This document shows, piece after piece, positions 51,062-61,200 of a stretch of DNA of 64,000 nucleotides. Position numbers and translations under genes: made by a program. Position 1 is the first letter of the stretch; each line of letters opens with the position of its first letter. The stretch spans positions 32,503,961 through 32,567,960 of the forward strand of contig NC_083592.1 in the NCBI RefSeq assembly GCF_027579695.1. The letters are read 5' to 3'. The notes beneath the pieces are model-generated. The model did not search any database, was not told the DNA's origin, and was given only the letters and a program-made list of their open reading frames with translations. Origin of the DNA: Neoarius graeffei. Lineage: Eukaryota > Chordata > Actinopteri > Siluriformes > Ariidae.

Positions 51062-52262
51062 GGCCATTATTAAAAAATGTTCTGTTTCCGGTCCACCGGC
51101 CGGGTGAGTGCTGTTTGTGCGGTTTAAAGTTTTTTGGTTTTTTTTGTTTTTTTTTTTTAACGCCCGTTTTTCGACATATTTTTTTCGGGTTCGTAAATCT
51201 AAAATTGAACTTGACATTTACACATTCCCAGGGCTTTCCACTAAGGCTCATACTAGCCAGCCATGACAAATAAGGAGCCACTGGGGGGGAGTGTGTAAAC
51301 ACAAAATAAACTCCTCCTGTGCACGCAGTTCCCAGGATTAAATGTATTTTCCACAGACCATTTATTTATTCACTTTACTCAAATACAAAAGTAAAATGGC
51401 AGTAAATCTTTTCTTTTCTTGCGTATTGCATCATGAGGCGTTCCTGGCTTGCAAGTCTCTTATTCTCGGTGCATGACACATTCACGCAGCTGAGCATGCT
51501 ATGAATTAACAACGACAACGGTCTGCAGTGGGGCTACACAATTACACACTCAGCGAACATTTCTCCATTTGTGTATGCAAATACACTCCAACCACTCAGT
51601 TTGGGTTCATTTACAACCAACGGTGTCTTTTGATGCCAGCACGTAATTGAACGAGAGAAGACTGGTTTACCGGAGACAAAATAAGCGTCATCTCTGCTTC
51701 TGTTCCCTCCGACAACCCCGACACACTACTGCCTCCGCCGAGTGCGCGCGCACTCTGAACTGAATCAGCTCTGCGCATGCGCCGTGCGGCACAAAAAAAT
51801 GGCAGCCACCATGAAGGAAGGAGATCCGGAGTTTTCAAACATTTGCTTAAGTGTGAAATCGCAAAATGGTATTCTAGCGAACAACAAAATAGTAAAGATT
51901 CAGAAAAACAAATCATTCAGTGATCATTTTAATAGTGTAATTTCATCCGAACTAGGCCTAACGCTCGATTTAGAACTACAAAAAGTCCGTGTGTTGGACA
52001 TTTTAAGTACCTTTTGTAAAAGTTTTGCAAATGTTGCAGTCAGCATTTAAAATGCTAACTTGGTTTCTGTACAAGTTTCAGTTGATTTAAACTGTCATTT
52101 TATTAAATGTGTCTGCTTTTGTAATAAAGTACTGAAAGAAAAAGCAAACACAGCATTGCGATTTCTTATCCATCCATAAAAAAAAAAAACCTCCCTCCCG
52201 ACTGAAAATTTTTTTGCTCACCCGGTGGACAGGAAACGGATTTTTTTTTTTTAAGGATGGCC
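51062..52262 (+). mobile_element. PIF/Harbinger-like element 1 carrying a small ORF
   Basis: Flanked by TTA at 51059-51061 and 52263-52265. Termini ggccattattaaaaaa and, inverted, ggccatccttaaaaaa, continuing into ctgtttccggtccaccgg / ccgtttcctgtccaccgg. A 3-bp TTA duplication is the PIF/Harbinger signature. No transposase; instead an 83-residue ORF with its own polyadenylation signal. Confidence 0.75.
51799..52050 (+). CDS. Unrecognised 83-residue ORF inside a Harbinger-like element
   Basis: ATG at 51799 with good Kozak context (aaaATGG); reads MAATMKEGDPEFSNICLSVK then a lysine/asparagine-rich part (VKIQKNKSFSDHF) and a leucine-rich end (LGLTLDLELQKV, VLDILSTFCKSF). An AATAAA lies 73 bases after the stop (52123-52128). 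Upstream 51720-51790 is CpG-rich. No signal peptide, membrane segment or zinc finger is evident. It may be a captured host exon or a transposon gene remnant; family unknown. Confidence 0.4.
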   Translation: MAATMKEGDPEFSNICLSVKSQNGILANNKIVKIQKNKSFSDHFNSVISSELGLTLDLELQKVRVLDILSTFCKSFANVAVSI

Positions 52263-52265
52263 TTA

Positions 52266-53422
52266 TCTCGCGCTCTCTCGCTTTCTGTTGAAGTTAATAG
52301 AGAGATTGTTTTGATTTTGTTAATATGAAATAAAATCAGTGCATGTTCAACCTGGCTAACGTTAGAGGTTGTTAATATATATTTAACGTCAGTTAGCTAC
52401 GTTTATTAGCAATGGCACCAAAAATATCATCTGAAATTACTCATAAACAGCTCTTTCAGGTTTTGGTGAAAAAAGAATAAAAATGTTGACCTAAAAACAG
52501 TTTAAACAGGCCTACGGTGACATTTCGGTCCGAACACGTACGTTAACGTGACTCATCATGGTTAACGTTAGGGTAATTACAAAGTAATTAAAGGGGCTCT
52601 GCTATGAAAAACTTACTTTTCAATGCTTGTATGCATACATTTGGGCATCTGGAGTACCTGCCAGCGTACCAACTTTGAAATAAGACAACCCAGTGATTTG
52701 ATTTTTTTTTTTCTTTTTTTAAGGCTGCCTGTATCAGAAAACATGGACTTCAACAAGGCGTTCAGATTCGGCTCCCGTTTCTACATCACAAGGGGAGCTC
52801 ATTAGTTATCCCGCCCCCATCGGAGTATCTCCACCCACAACTTGAGAGAAAATACTGTTGGCATTTAGTGTGTTAGTTGAATGTCTGTAATATAAACCTT
52901 ATCAGCGCTCTTAAATATAAATAACTTGAGAGTAAATCGAGAAAGCGAGTGTTGAGGGTGTGTGTGTGTGTGTGTGTCTAACTCGCTGGCTGAGTTCCAA
53001 ATTGCACCGTGCTCCCTAGACAAAGGCGTTTTTCAACTTAAAAAATATATATATACTTGGTTAATTACAGCAATGCTAGCCAATCATGGGTGTCTGAGCT
53101 CATGCATATGGAAGTAGGCGAATAGTGCTTTCCTCCGAGTGTTATGCTGTCCCCTTACAGTGCATAAGATGCAGTCAGTTGGCATCATGTGCCTCAGAGG
53201 ATGCACGTGATGACCTTCACCGTCCCTGCTTACTAGCTGTTGTGTGATGGGGAGACCTATCTGGTGGGTGCGAATTAGTCTTGACGAGGGAGAAAATTGG
53301 GGGGAAATGTATGCCATAGGACCTTTTAATACAAATCCCCCCCCCACCCCCTTCTTGCTCAGAACTCGCACATTCAAACTCTGAGCAGCAGCAGATTAAC
53401 AGAGAAAATGTTGGCCCTGTGA
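52266..53422. other. No gene recognised; probable repeat scraps
   Basis: Includes a (GT)n tract at 52960-52977 and, at 53085-53320, a stretch whose words (gctttcctccgagtgttat, gcttactagctgttgtgtga) look like a common fish repeat that I cannot name. Confidence 0.5.
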
Positions 53423-53425
53423 TTA

Positions 53426-54126
53426 TGCCCATGTTTACATTAGACCATATCAGCGGATCATCAGATTAACGTTTTTAAAACGATTAGTGTGCACACAGCA
53501 ACACCAATACACGATTCGCGTGCACACAGCAACACCAATACATGGACACGCTCGGCTCCGCAGGCATCCTGCGCTCCAAATCACTCCGCCCTGAACAGCG
53601 AGTGCCCTCTGGAGGGTGCGCACTCCGGCCCTGCGCAGCTCACAGAGCGCGCGAGTGAAGTGCACAAGCAGTGATTCGGGACTGAGCCGCTGTGTGTGTG
53701 ATCCCAGCGCATATCACTTACCACTTGCAAGTGGAAGGATGGCAAGCCTAAAGACAATCATAACTACACAATGGGCAGTATTTGCATCAGTATTTGCAGT
53801 ATTTTCATACTTTTATACTCTTTAATGAAAGGTGATACAAGGCGGAAGTCCGCGCCGTTTTTCAGCGGTTGCGTCACATGACCAACGCCAGCGAATCAGG
53901 AAGGTGGATGTCACAGTGACGTTGTCCAATGAGACGCCAGCTAGAGCTCAGCACAGCGTATCCGCGTATTCTGAATGTTTACACAGCCCCGGAGCTGACA
54001 CGATCTGGATTGAATACGTGGACGCTGGCGGATTCCCGTTTCCCGGCGTTTCCAGGCGGTTTAATGTAAACGGACAGTGCATCCGCGAAGAAAACGAGAC
54101 AGATACGGTCTAATGTAAACGTAGCC
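53426..54126. mobile_element. PIF/Harbinger-like element 2
   Basis: TTA at 53423-53425 and 54127-54129. Termini tgcccatgtttacattagac and, inverted, ggctacgtttacattagac, continuing cc(a/g)tatc. Interior CpG-rich, with a direct repeat gtgcacacagcaacaccaat (53489-53508 and 53520-53539), no transposase. Confidence 0.75.
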
Positions 54127-54156
54127 TTAGACAGCTGAAGGATTATAGAGAACGTG

Positions 54157-54187
<31 letters not shown>

Positions 54188-54551
54188 GTTTACTGTGCAT
54201 TACTGCAGAATCATTTAAAAATCCATTATCCAGTTGAGTTTTTGCTATTACCCCTGCAGGAAAGTAGTTCCCATCTGCATATTATTACTCCGTCTAGTAC
54301 ACTTTACTACTCTAGTGGTCTCTCTTGGGCCGCTTGTCTCTTTGTTATGCATTTTACAAACCCAGATGCATTCTCCGATTCCCCCCCCCCATGACTTTTG
54401 TCCCATTTGGTAACTTCATTACAAGCAGTTGCTCAGTAGCAGCTTATGTTCCTCATACTGTTCATTTTATAAACAGACTGCCTTCATCTTCCTACCCAAA
54501 GGCCATAGTAACGTTTCAGTAAATGTACAGCAGCAGTCCTTACTCCATATT
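54127..54551. other. No gene recognised
   Basis: Spacer with a poly-T tract (54155-54181). Confidence 0.6.
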
Positions 54552-54810
54552 TGCAACCCTAAATCAGAAAAAGTTGGGACAGTATGTTGAAATTAAAACT
54601 GAAAACAATGGTTTGTTTGATCTGTGTTGCGTAAAAAAACATGGCAGGAGATTTGATGTTTTGCCTCATGAATTAAATTTTTTTTTTTTTTAAATGAATG
54701 CTTTTTTTTTTTTTTAAAGAAGTTGGGATGGTCAAGCATTTCTCACTTTTATAATGCTGCCATTCCTTCTCACAACACTCAAAAGATGTTTAGGGACTGA
54801 AGCCACAGAT

Positions 54811-55316
54811 ACCCCTTTTCCACCAAATCCGTTCCAGGGCTGGTGCTGGTTCACAACTCATTCAACTCGCGAGCCAGCTGAGAACCAGTTTGCTTTTCCA
54901 TAGCTCGCGGTGCTAAGGGAAGCCATGTCATTACGTCATTGTATACGTCAGTTACGTCGCTATGTTTGCATAAACCTTGGCGCGAATATCGAAGCAAAAA
55001 CAACACGGAAGAAGCAGCAGCAGCAGCAACAACAACGACAATAATAATGGCTGACTTCGCGTTTGTACAGCTGCGGCTTCTCGTCGCTTAAAAATGGCGA
55101 TCTTTCGCGGTCTTGTTATTGTTGTTGGTCTTAACAACTCCGCCCCCCCGCTGACGTAAGCGGTTCTTTCCTCTGGCCCAGCAGAGAGTTGGTGCTAGCC
55201 TGGAACCGGTTTTTCTGGCCCCAGAGCCAGTTCTTTGTCAGTGGAAACAGAAAACCCGGTTCCAAACTAAGCACTGGCCCCGAACCAGCCCTGGAACTGC
55301 TTTGGTGGAAAAGGGG
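54811..55316. mobile_element. Inverted-repeat DNA element in transposon 4
   Basis: Termini ccccttttccaccaaa (54812) and, inverted, the same with tttggtggaaaagggg ending 55315. Further inverted words include gttccagggctggtgctgg on the left and ccagccctggaac on the right. Contains (CAG)n-like repeats at 55013-55030. Target duplication unclear. Confidence 0.7.
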
Positions 55317-55375
55317 CACAAGTGAACGTGTTTCAGCTGGTATTTTGTTCCATTCTTCTTGCAAACAGGTCTTAA

Positions 55376-56048
55376 AGTCATATCACGGGTAAATTCAGGA
55401 GCAAGATCAATGTAATTCTCCCATTTTATATTAAACTTTGGTCAAATATCTGTCTCATTTTGCATTTTATGCAATTTTTTTTTACGTTGTGCAATAGCAG
55501 AAAAATTCAGTTTAAATCAAGCCATTTGAAGCGAATTGGTCCGCCTCTGAAAAATCTTGGCATTCGGATTTCCCGGGAAACATTGATTTTCGTGACATCG
55601 CGTGCGGGACGCCTCCCTCTGAATCCTACGTCAGCGCTGGTTTGTTTATGAGAAAACGACCTGGTGGTTTTCTGCAAATTTCTTCGTTATCACGTAATTA
55701 TTAAAATGGTTAACAGATGTATCGTAGGCAGGTGTAGCAACACCAATCATGATGGGATTAGTACTCATCGTTTCCCAAAAGACCGGACAATGAGAGAGAA
55801 ATGGGAGCGCTTGGTCTACACAGGCTGTGCACTGAAACCGTGCAAAGCTCTCGCAGCCTGCTGGTGCTTCCGCAGGTAACGTCACAAATCTGCCTCCAGA
55901 CTCCCTTGGGATTTTTCCAGATGCATTTTATTTTATTTTTTTCTGCTGTAGACAGATGGCCTTGTGCAAAATTACCCTTCTGGGTTAGTGTGTAAAGGGA
56001 CATTCTTATAAAAAAAAAAAAAAATGAAATCGGTCCAGAATATGCACT
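55376..56048 (+). mobile_element. Kolobok-like element, copy 2, with THAP exon
   Basis: TTAA at 55372-55375 and 56049-56052; ends agtcatatcac and, inverted, agtgcatattc. It sits in the transposase of transposon 4, and joining the flanks at one TTAA (caggtc-ttaa-gatgtgc) restores a continuous Tc1-type sequence. Close copy of 46422-47063. Confidence 0.88.
55706..55875 (+). pseudogene. THAP-domain exon 1 (Kolobok-like copy 2)
   Basis: ATG at 55706 (MVNRCIVGRCSNTNHD, then ISTHRFPKDRTMREKWERLV) and a donor at cgcag|gtaacg (GT at 55876-55877). Same architecture as 46753-46922, with a few replacements. Catalytic exons absent. Confidence 0.78.
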
Positions 56049-56052
56049 TTAA

Positions 56053-56552
56053 GATGTGCAACAGAACGATGAGCTCATAATCACCACTTTTTTTTTTTTT
56101 TCAGCACACTTTCTCTTTCAGGGACCGAGGGGACAGGCACCCTGTTCTTCCACAGCCATGTCTTTTGTAATGTGTGCAGAATGTAGTTTTACATTGCTGT
56201 GTTGAAATCTCCCTGGAAAAGATGTCATCTTGAAGGCAACATATGTTGCTCCAAAATGTCAATGTACTTTAATAAAATGTACCATTAATGCTGCCATGAC
56301 AGAAGTGTAAGTTATCTTTGCCCAGGGCACTGACACAACCCCATACAATGACAGACCTTGGCTTGTGGCCTTGTTGCTGGTAACAGTCTGGATGCTTCTT
56401 TTTTTATCTTTGGTCTGGAGCATCCATTTCTTACAAAAAAGACCTGGAATATGGAGTTGTCTGACCACAGTACACGTTTCCACTGTGTGATGGTCCATCC
56501 AAGATGCCTCCGAGCCCCAAGAAATCGATGGCATGTCTGGACACCGTTAACA
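56053..56552 (-). pseudogene. Transposase of transposon 4, C-terminal half
   Basis: Minus-strand reading gives RHAIDFLGLGGILDGPSHSG-type segments in one frame and, in others, CGQTTPYSRS, LYGVVSVPWAKITYTSVMA and AHYKRHGCGRT-type segments typical of the Tc1/mariner core in this fish family. Many frameshifts. Interrupted at 56553 by the 398-bp element. Confidence 0.65.
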
Positions 56553-56557
56553 TAAGA

Positions 56558-56955
56558 GCAATTCCAGCGTTATGGACGTGACACTTGAACTCAAAATGGC
56601 AACAAATGACCCAGTGCATGTTTTATTGTCTCCCAGTATTTAAACAGGTGTTGCATATTTTAAGGCTGTACCATACTGGAGAAGTGATAGAACAAGAACA
56701 ATTCCCATAGTACATCTAGGGCATGCCAGAAAATGCCAATAAAAGATGCGTTATGGATGTGACAGAAAAAGTATCACTTTTCTTGGGTGACTGTACATTT
56801 TTATCAAACTCTGTGAAATTGTAAACCTAATGTCGAAATGGAGATATCCATTTGATAGAGGGGTCCAAGGTGAATATTAAAAAAAATCTTTGTTTAAAAT
56901 ATTTTGTATTTCATGCAGAGTTTCGGAAGGAAAAGTCAGCGTTATGGATGTGACG
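56558..56955. mobile_element. 398-bp element with repeated gcgttatgga-gtgac motif
   Basis: Flanked by an exact 5-bp duplication ataag (56553-56557 and 56956-56960). Holds three direct copies of gcgttatgga(c/t)gtgac at 56568-56583, 56748-56763 and 56939-56954, two of them close to its ends. No inverted termini, no ORF. Superfamily unknown. Confidence 0.6.
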
Positions 56956-57375
56956 ATAAGGCTTCCTTTTTGCTCAGTAAAATTTTAACTGCAGGGATGA
57001 GAAATTTCTGCAGAATTCCGAGTTTTTCCCGCTGAAAATGTCATTTTTGTGAAACGTGTAAATCCGTTGAGAAAATTTCGGGGGGCGGCGCGAGGCAAGG
57101 CTTGTGGTGGCACAAGCAAGCTGGACCGACCGACTGCCCGCCAGCATCTTTCAGCAATGCTCATTGCAAAATTAGTTGCAGCTGTGATAACGGAAATCGT
57201 CATTGCTTTCTTCAATATTTATGCTAACGACAACTCACGACGATTTCCGGCAACGTTTTGGCACTAGTTTCATCTCACTTCTACAATTCGCGGAGAAACA
57301 AGCTATACGTACACGGTTTTGATCACTCCTTAAGTTCTAGTTATTTTGGTTAGTTTTCAAAGTTACTTCGCCAAT

Positions 57376-57646
57376 ATGGCGAAAGTTTTGGACCGCAAAA
57401 ATGAGGATCGTGCCAGGGAAATCGATAAATCGAACGGGATAAAGAACTGTTTCCGATGGGCATGGCTCGATAGTAGTGTTACAGTGCGGATAGGGACACA
57501 AACTGTGACGACGTGCCTGACGGAACATATCCGAAAAGTGGACGTGCCGGGAAAGGTTTTGTGTATTCTGTGCTCAGATATGATCAATTATGGAAACAGA
57601 GGAGCTAGAAACATCCAGGAGCACATCAAAACAAAAAAGCACAAAG
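57376..57646 (+). pseudogene. BED-type zinc-finger exon 1, copy 2 (start and donor intact)
   Basis: ATG at 57376 (MAKVLDRKNEDRAREIDKSN), then CFRWAWLDSSVTVRIGTQ, LTEHIRKVDVPGKV and the finger LCILCSDMINYGNRG / NIQEHIKTKKHKG. Open throughout (90 codons) and ends at aaag|gtacgt (GT at 57647-57648). Unlike copy 1 the start codon region is intact. A transcript could encode a DNA-binding domain without a transposase core. Confidence 0.78.
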
Positions 57647-57724
57647 GTACGTTTTACTTAAATTGTTGAAGATAGTCAGGAGGAATCTAATATATCGTTA
57701 TGGTTACCTCCATTATCGCTCACT

Positions 57725-57796
<72 letters not shown>
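57725..57796. repeat. (TA)n then (GT)n microsatellite
   Basis: About 33 TA units followed by (GT)n to 57820 and a small hairpin gtcacgg/ccgtgac. Confidence 0.95.
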
Positions 57797-57798
<2 letters not shown>

Positions 57799-57820
57799 GT
57801 GTGTGTGTGTGTGTGTGTGT

Positions 57821-58509
57821 CACGGAGTGAGCCGTGACGCTCGCGCGCACACACATCTTCACACACACACCTCACGCAAGCACACAGCGCATAGGCAGCA
57901 ATCTGCCGGCAACGTTCAAACATCTTGGCTGACCTGTCGCTGTGAGTTGCACTTCATTTCCATTGCTGTTTTCTGTATGGGTATTACTGGTTTTCAAGCA
58001 TTTCATACTCCTCCATAGTTTGCCATAGTTTCTAAAGAGAGCAGCATTTGTTATGAGTGCAGGGAAAGGCCTACTGGCATTCTAGTAACATTTGTTTGGC
58101 TCCACTCATATGTAAAACGCATCACACATTTCTAAGCGTTTTCATCTCCCATCTGTTAAGCATTGTCTATGGTCTAGGAAACACGCGTACAAACCGGTTA
58201 TTTCTAACGTCAAGATTATTTAGTTCTAGCATTTTTATAACACAAAACAGTTTTTAGTAACTCATCACGCGAACTCCACATACTTCCTGTTTGTTGCGAG
58301 AAACCGAGGGACTGTACCATTGGCTTGTTATGGAGGGGTTTCGCGGGTGTTTGGTAGAACGGACTATTTTAACGGGGCTGTTTTACTGGTGTTGGGGAAA
58401 CATGTATTTTACTATGCATTGAAGGGTTTTTGGTTAAAGAAAATTATTTTGGATGTTTGTGTATTTTGTGTTATTCTTTAAATTGTTATTTTGTATTTAG
58501 GATGTCATT
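57821..58509. other. No gene recognised
   Basis: Interior sequence of the hAT-type element copy 2; no coding signal. Confidence 0.55.
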
Positions 58510-59370
58510 AGGGGTGTTCACACGGCACATATTTGCATCGATGCTGCACCGATGTATTTTGTTGCGATATATCTTACACCGGTGTAAATTTTGTGGAGTG
58601 TTCACACGTCACAACCCTGCTTACTAGAGAGAATCGTGTTAGCACCAGTGCAGCCCCACTTGCGGTCACATGGCAGTTTTTGCGACCGTGCTATACAAAT
58701 GAACCCTTTATTGTCACTGTTACCAGTGAAATTGACCATCACCTGTCCTTACAGAGGGGGAACAGGACAGGAAGACAGGGATAAAAGAAAAAGAAACACA
58801 GTAGTAACATGAGGAAAGAAAGATTATTACTATACGATAGTAATGATGTGGAAATGAAATATGCGCATGAGTGAAAATGTACTTCCTTTTCCCGGTTGTC
58901 ATGGCATCACCAAGCGCCGGGAAAACAACGTGGATGAAGACACCAGTGTTGCCAGATACTGCTGACGTTTTCCAGCCCAAAATATGTTCAAATCCGCCAA
59001 AATGCACTTAAAACCTCCCAATCTGGCAACATTGGAAGACACGCAGTTCTGTTGTTGATGATATTCGCCATTTTGGAAGCGCAAAATACCAGGATGCAAA
59101 TTATGCAATGCCCGTATGTAATCAACTCTCCTCACGCGTAGCGAGTCTACCCCTGTAGCGTTCAGACGTCCCATTTTATATCGGTGCTGCCCCGCAAACT
59201 AGCATTTACTCCGGAGTAAATTTCTTAAACCACCTCCCGAGCAGGGTTAGATTTGCACCGGTTTAAGCAGCTTTCAGGGGCTACACCGGTATAACTTTGT
59301 ACCGTGTGAACGCTCTACCGGGGCAGCCCCGGTGCTACACCGGAGTAAAAGTTGCCGTGTGAACACCCCT
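58510..59370. mobile_element. Inverted-repeat element with 18-bp perfect termini
   Basis: aggggtgttcacacggca (58510-58527) and its exact inverse (59353-59370), flanked by att on both sides. Inner words tgcaccgatg, acaccggtgtaaa and accggtgctacaccggag pair across the element. Carries the 91-bp hAT MITE. No transposase. Confidence 0.85.
58944..59034. mobile_element. 91-bp hAT MITE (cagtgttgccaga family), copy 3
   Basis: Termini cagtgttgccaga / tctggcaacattg and an exact 8-bp duplication gaagacac (58936-58943 and 59035-59042). It lacks the 22-bp central part of copy 1. Confidence 0.93.
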
Positions 59371-59762
59371 ATTATTTAGTTGATTGATTAATTTTGCAAT
59401 TTGGGCTCAACTGTGGGAGAGGCTGTGGGTATGTAAGCTCTGCAGTAGCTCCAGAGCCTCAGTTGTGGTTGGAACGTCTTGTTTGAAGGTACTGAGGTTT
59501 GGCTGACTAATAGTTTTGTTCAGGGTCTTTTTTGATTTAGTCTGGCAAACTTGAAGCCTCTTTATTTTTGTTTTCTTATTTTGTTTGTAAAGTTTTCTTT
59601 TTGGCAATTTTAACCTTTGGTTGGCGCACTGTAAATATTTGCACTATTTTAAGAAAACTTTTGAAAATAGAAAAAATAAAAAATATATTTTTGGAGGAAG
59701 AAGTTTTCCGGCTCTCTGTCTGCTCCACCACCGTCCATCCTTGCAACAAAAAAAATAAATAA

Positions 59763-59766
<4 letters not shown>
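59371..59766. other. No gene recognised
   Basis: AT-rich interior of the hAT-type element copy 2. Confidence 0.55.
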
Positions 59767-59837
<71 letters not shown>

Positions 59838-59839
59838 AA

Positions 59840-59892
<53 letters not shown>

Positions 59893-59894
59893 AA

Positions 59895-59937
<43 letters not shown>
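59767..59937. repeat. (TA)n arrays
   Basis: Three long TA runs separated by aaaaaataaattta words; SINE copy 7 is inserted at their right end. Confidence 0.95.
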
Positions 59938-59941
<4 letters not shown>

Positions 59942-60312
59942 GGCACGGTGGTGTAGTGGTTAGCGCTGTCGCCTCACAGCAAGAAGGTCCTGGGTTCGAG
60001 CCCCGGGGCCAGCGAGGGCCTTTCTGTGTGGAGTTTGCATGTTCTCCCCGTGTCCGCGTGGGTTTCCTCCGGGTGCTCCGGTTTCCCCCACAGTCCAAAG
60101 ACATGCAGGTTAGGTTAACTGGTGACTCTGAATTGACCGTAGGTGTGAATGTGAGTGTGAATGGTTGTCTGTGTCTATGTGTCAGCCCTGTGATGACCTG
60201 GCGACTTGTCCAGGGTGTACCCCGCCTTTCGCCCGTAGTCAGCTGGGATAGGCTCCAGCTTGCCTGCGACCCTGTAGAAGGATAAAGCGGCTAGAGATAA
60301 TGAGATGAGATG
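59938..60312 (+). mobile_element. tRNA-derived SINE, copy 7, in a (TA)n array
   Basis: Full-length plus-strand copy: tggcggcacggtggtgtagt, B-box-like gggttcgagcc, tail agataatgagatgagatga. It splits an AT microsatellite, so no target duplication can be defined. Very close to copy 5. Confidence 0.93.
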
Positions 60313-60337
60313 AGATATATATATATATATAAAATAA

Positions 60338-60397
<60 letters not shown>

Positions 60398-60431
60398 AAT
60401 TTATATATATATATATATATATATAAAATAA

Positions 60432-60483
<52 letters not shown>

Positions 60484-60484
60484 A

Positions 60485-60525
<41 letters not shown>
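60313..60525. repeat. (TA)n arrays right of SINE copy 7
   Basis: Four TA runs separated by aaataaattta words, continuing the array at 59767-59937. Confidence 0.95.
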
Positions 60526-60529
<4 letters not shown>

Positions 60530-61008
60530 ATTCCACGCTTATGGGTACTGAAATGGGGACATGAACTTATTTTTAAAAATTCACCTAAAACCATTTCTTT
60601 TTTTACCATCAGGTCACAAAACATGTAATCTTTAATGAACGATATGTTAAAAGATAACTTGAATTTTCTGAGATGTAATAAAAACACATTTATATGCCAA
60701 AGTCAGAACGTAACAGAAGTGTTGTGGACATATAGATTCTCAATTTTAACAATGTAGAATTACTTTTTGAAACATAGGAAGGTGATGTTTTAGCAAATAT
60801 AATTAATAAACATGTGTAGTAGAATAAACATACACATTCTTTCAATAAGATTAACATGGTATATAGCTAGATTGTAATTAATTTGTAACAGACGCGAGAT
60901 GGACAATCGTAACAGAAGTAATGTAACAGACATCATTTTGGAACTCATAGGCTTGACTTTGGCATATAAATATGTTTTTATTACATCTCAGAAAATTAAA
61001 TTTATCTT
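60526..61008. mobile_element. Fold-back DNA element, copy 2 (right end lost)
   Basis: Starts gtgattccacgcttatgggt after (TA)n. The unpaired centre is inverted relative to copy 1, so it is inserted in the opposite orientation. The right arm breaks at aaattaaatttatcttgaag (about 61008), where sequence of the hAT-type right end begins. Confidence 0.85.
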
Positions 61009-61200
61009 GAAGGGGGATTGTGAATTGGGCAAATGCCCCCTAGACCAGCCAGGCATTTCAGAGTTTTTTTTAAATGTCCCATTCTCATCACTGTAACTGG
61101 CATTTGTGGCTGTAACTCCATATTGTAGTTCTTGACAAAGGATTGCAGAAGTAATCCTGAGCCCATGTGGTTATATTAGCTATAGATGAATGATGGTTCT

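Larger units (their letters stand above)
56992..61093 (+). mobile_element. hAT-type element with 6-bp target duplications, copy 2
   Basis: Termini cagggatgagaaa (56992) and, inverted, cagtgatgagaat (ending 61093); exact 6-bp duplication taactg (56986-56991 and 61094-61099), confirmed because the flanks rejoin transposon 4 coding sequence (ttttaactg|gcatttgtgg). 4.1 kb because of nested insertions: (TA)n tracts, the 58510-59370 element, SINE copy 7 and fold-back copy 2. Confidence 0.88.

Noticed and set aside
59649-60104. Long ORFs full of isoleucine-tyrosine repeats at (TA)n tracts (also at 37112-37339, 43794-44027, 45138-45347, 60291-60536)
   Set aside because: Translations of TA microsatellites; no coding evidence.
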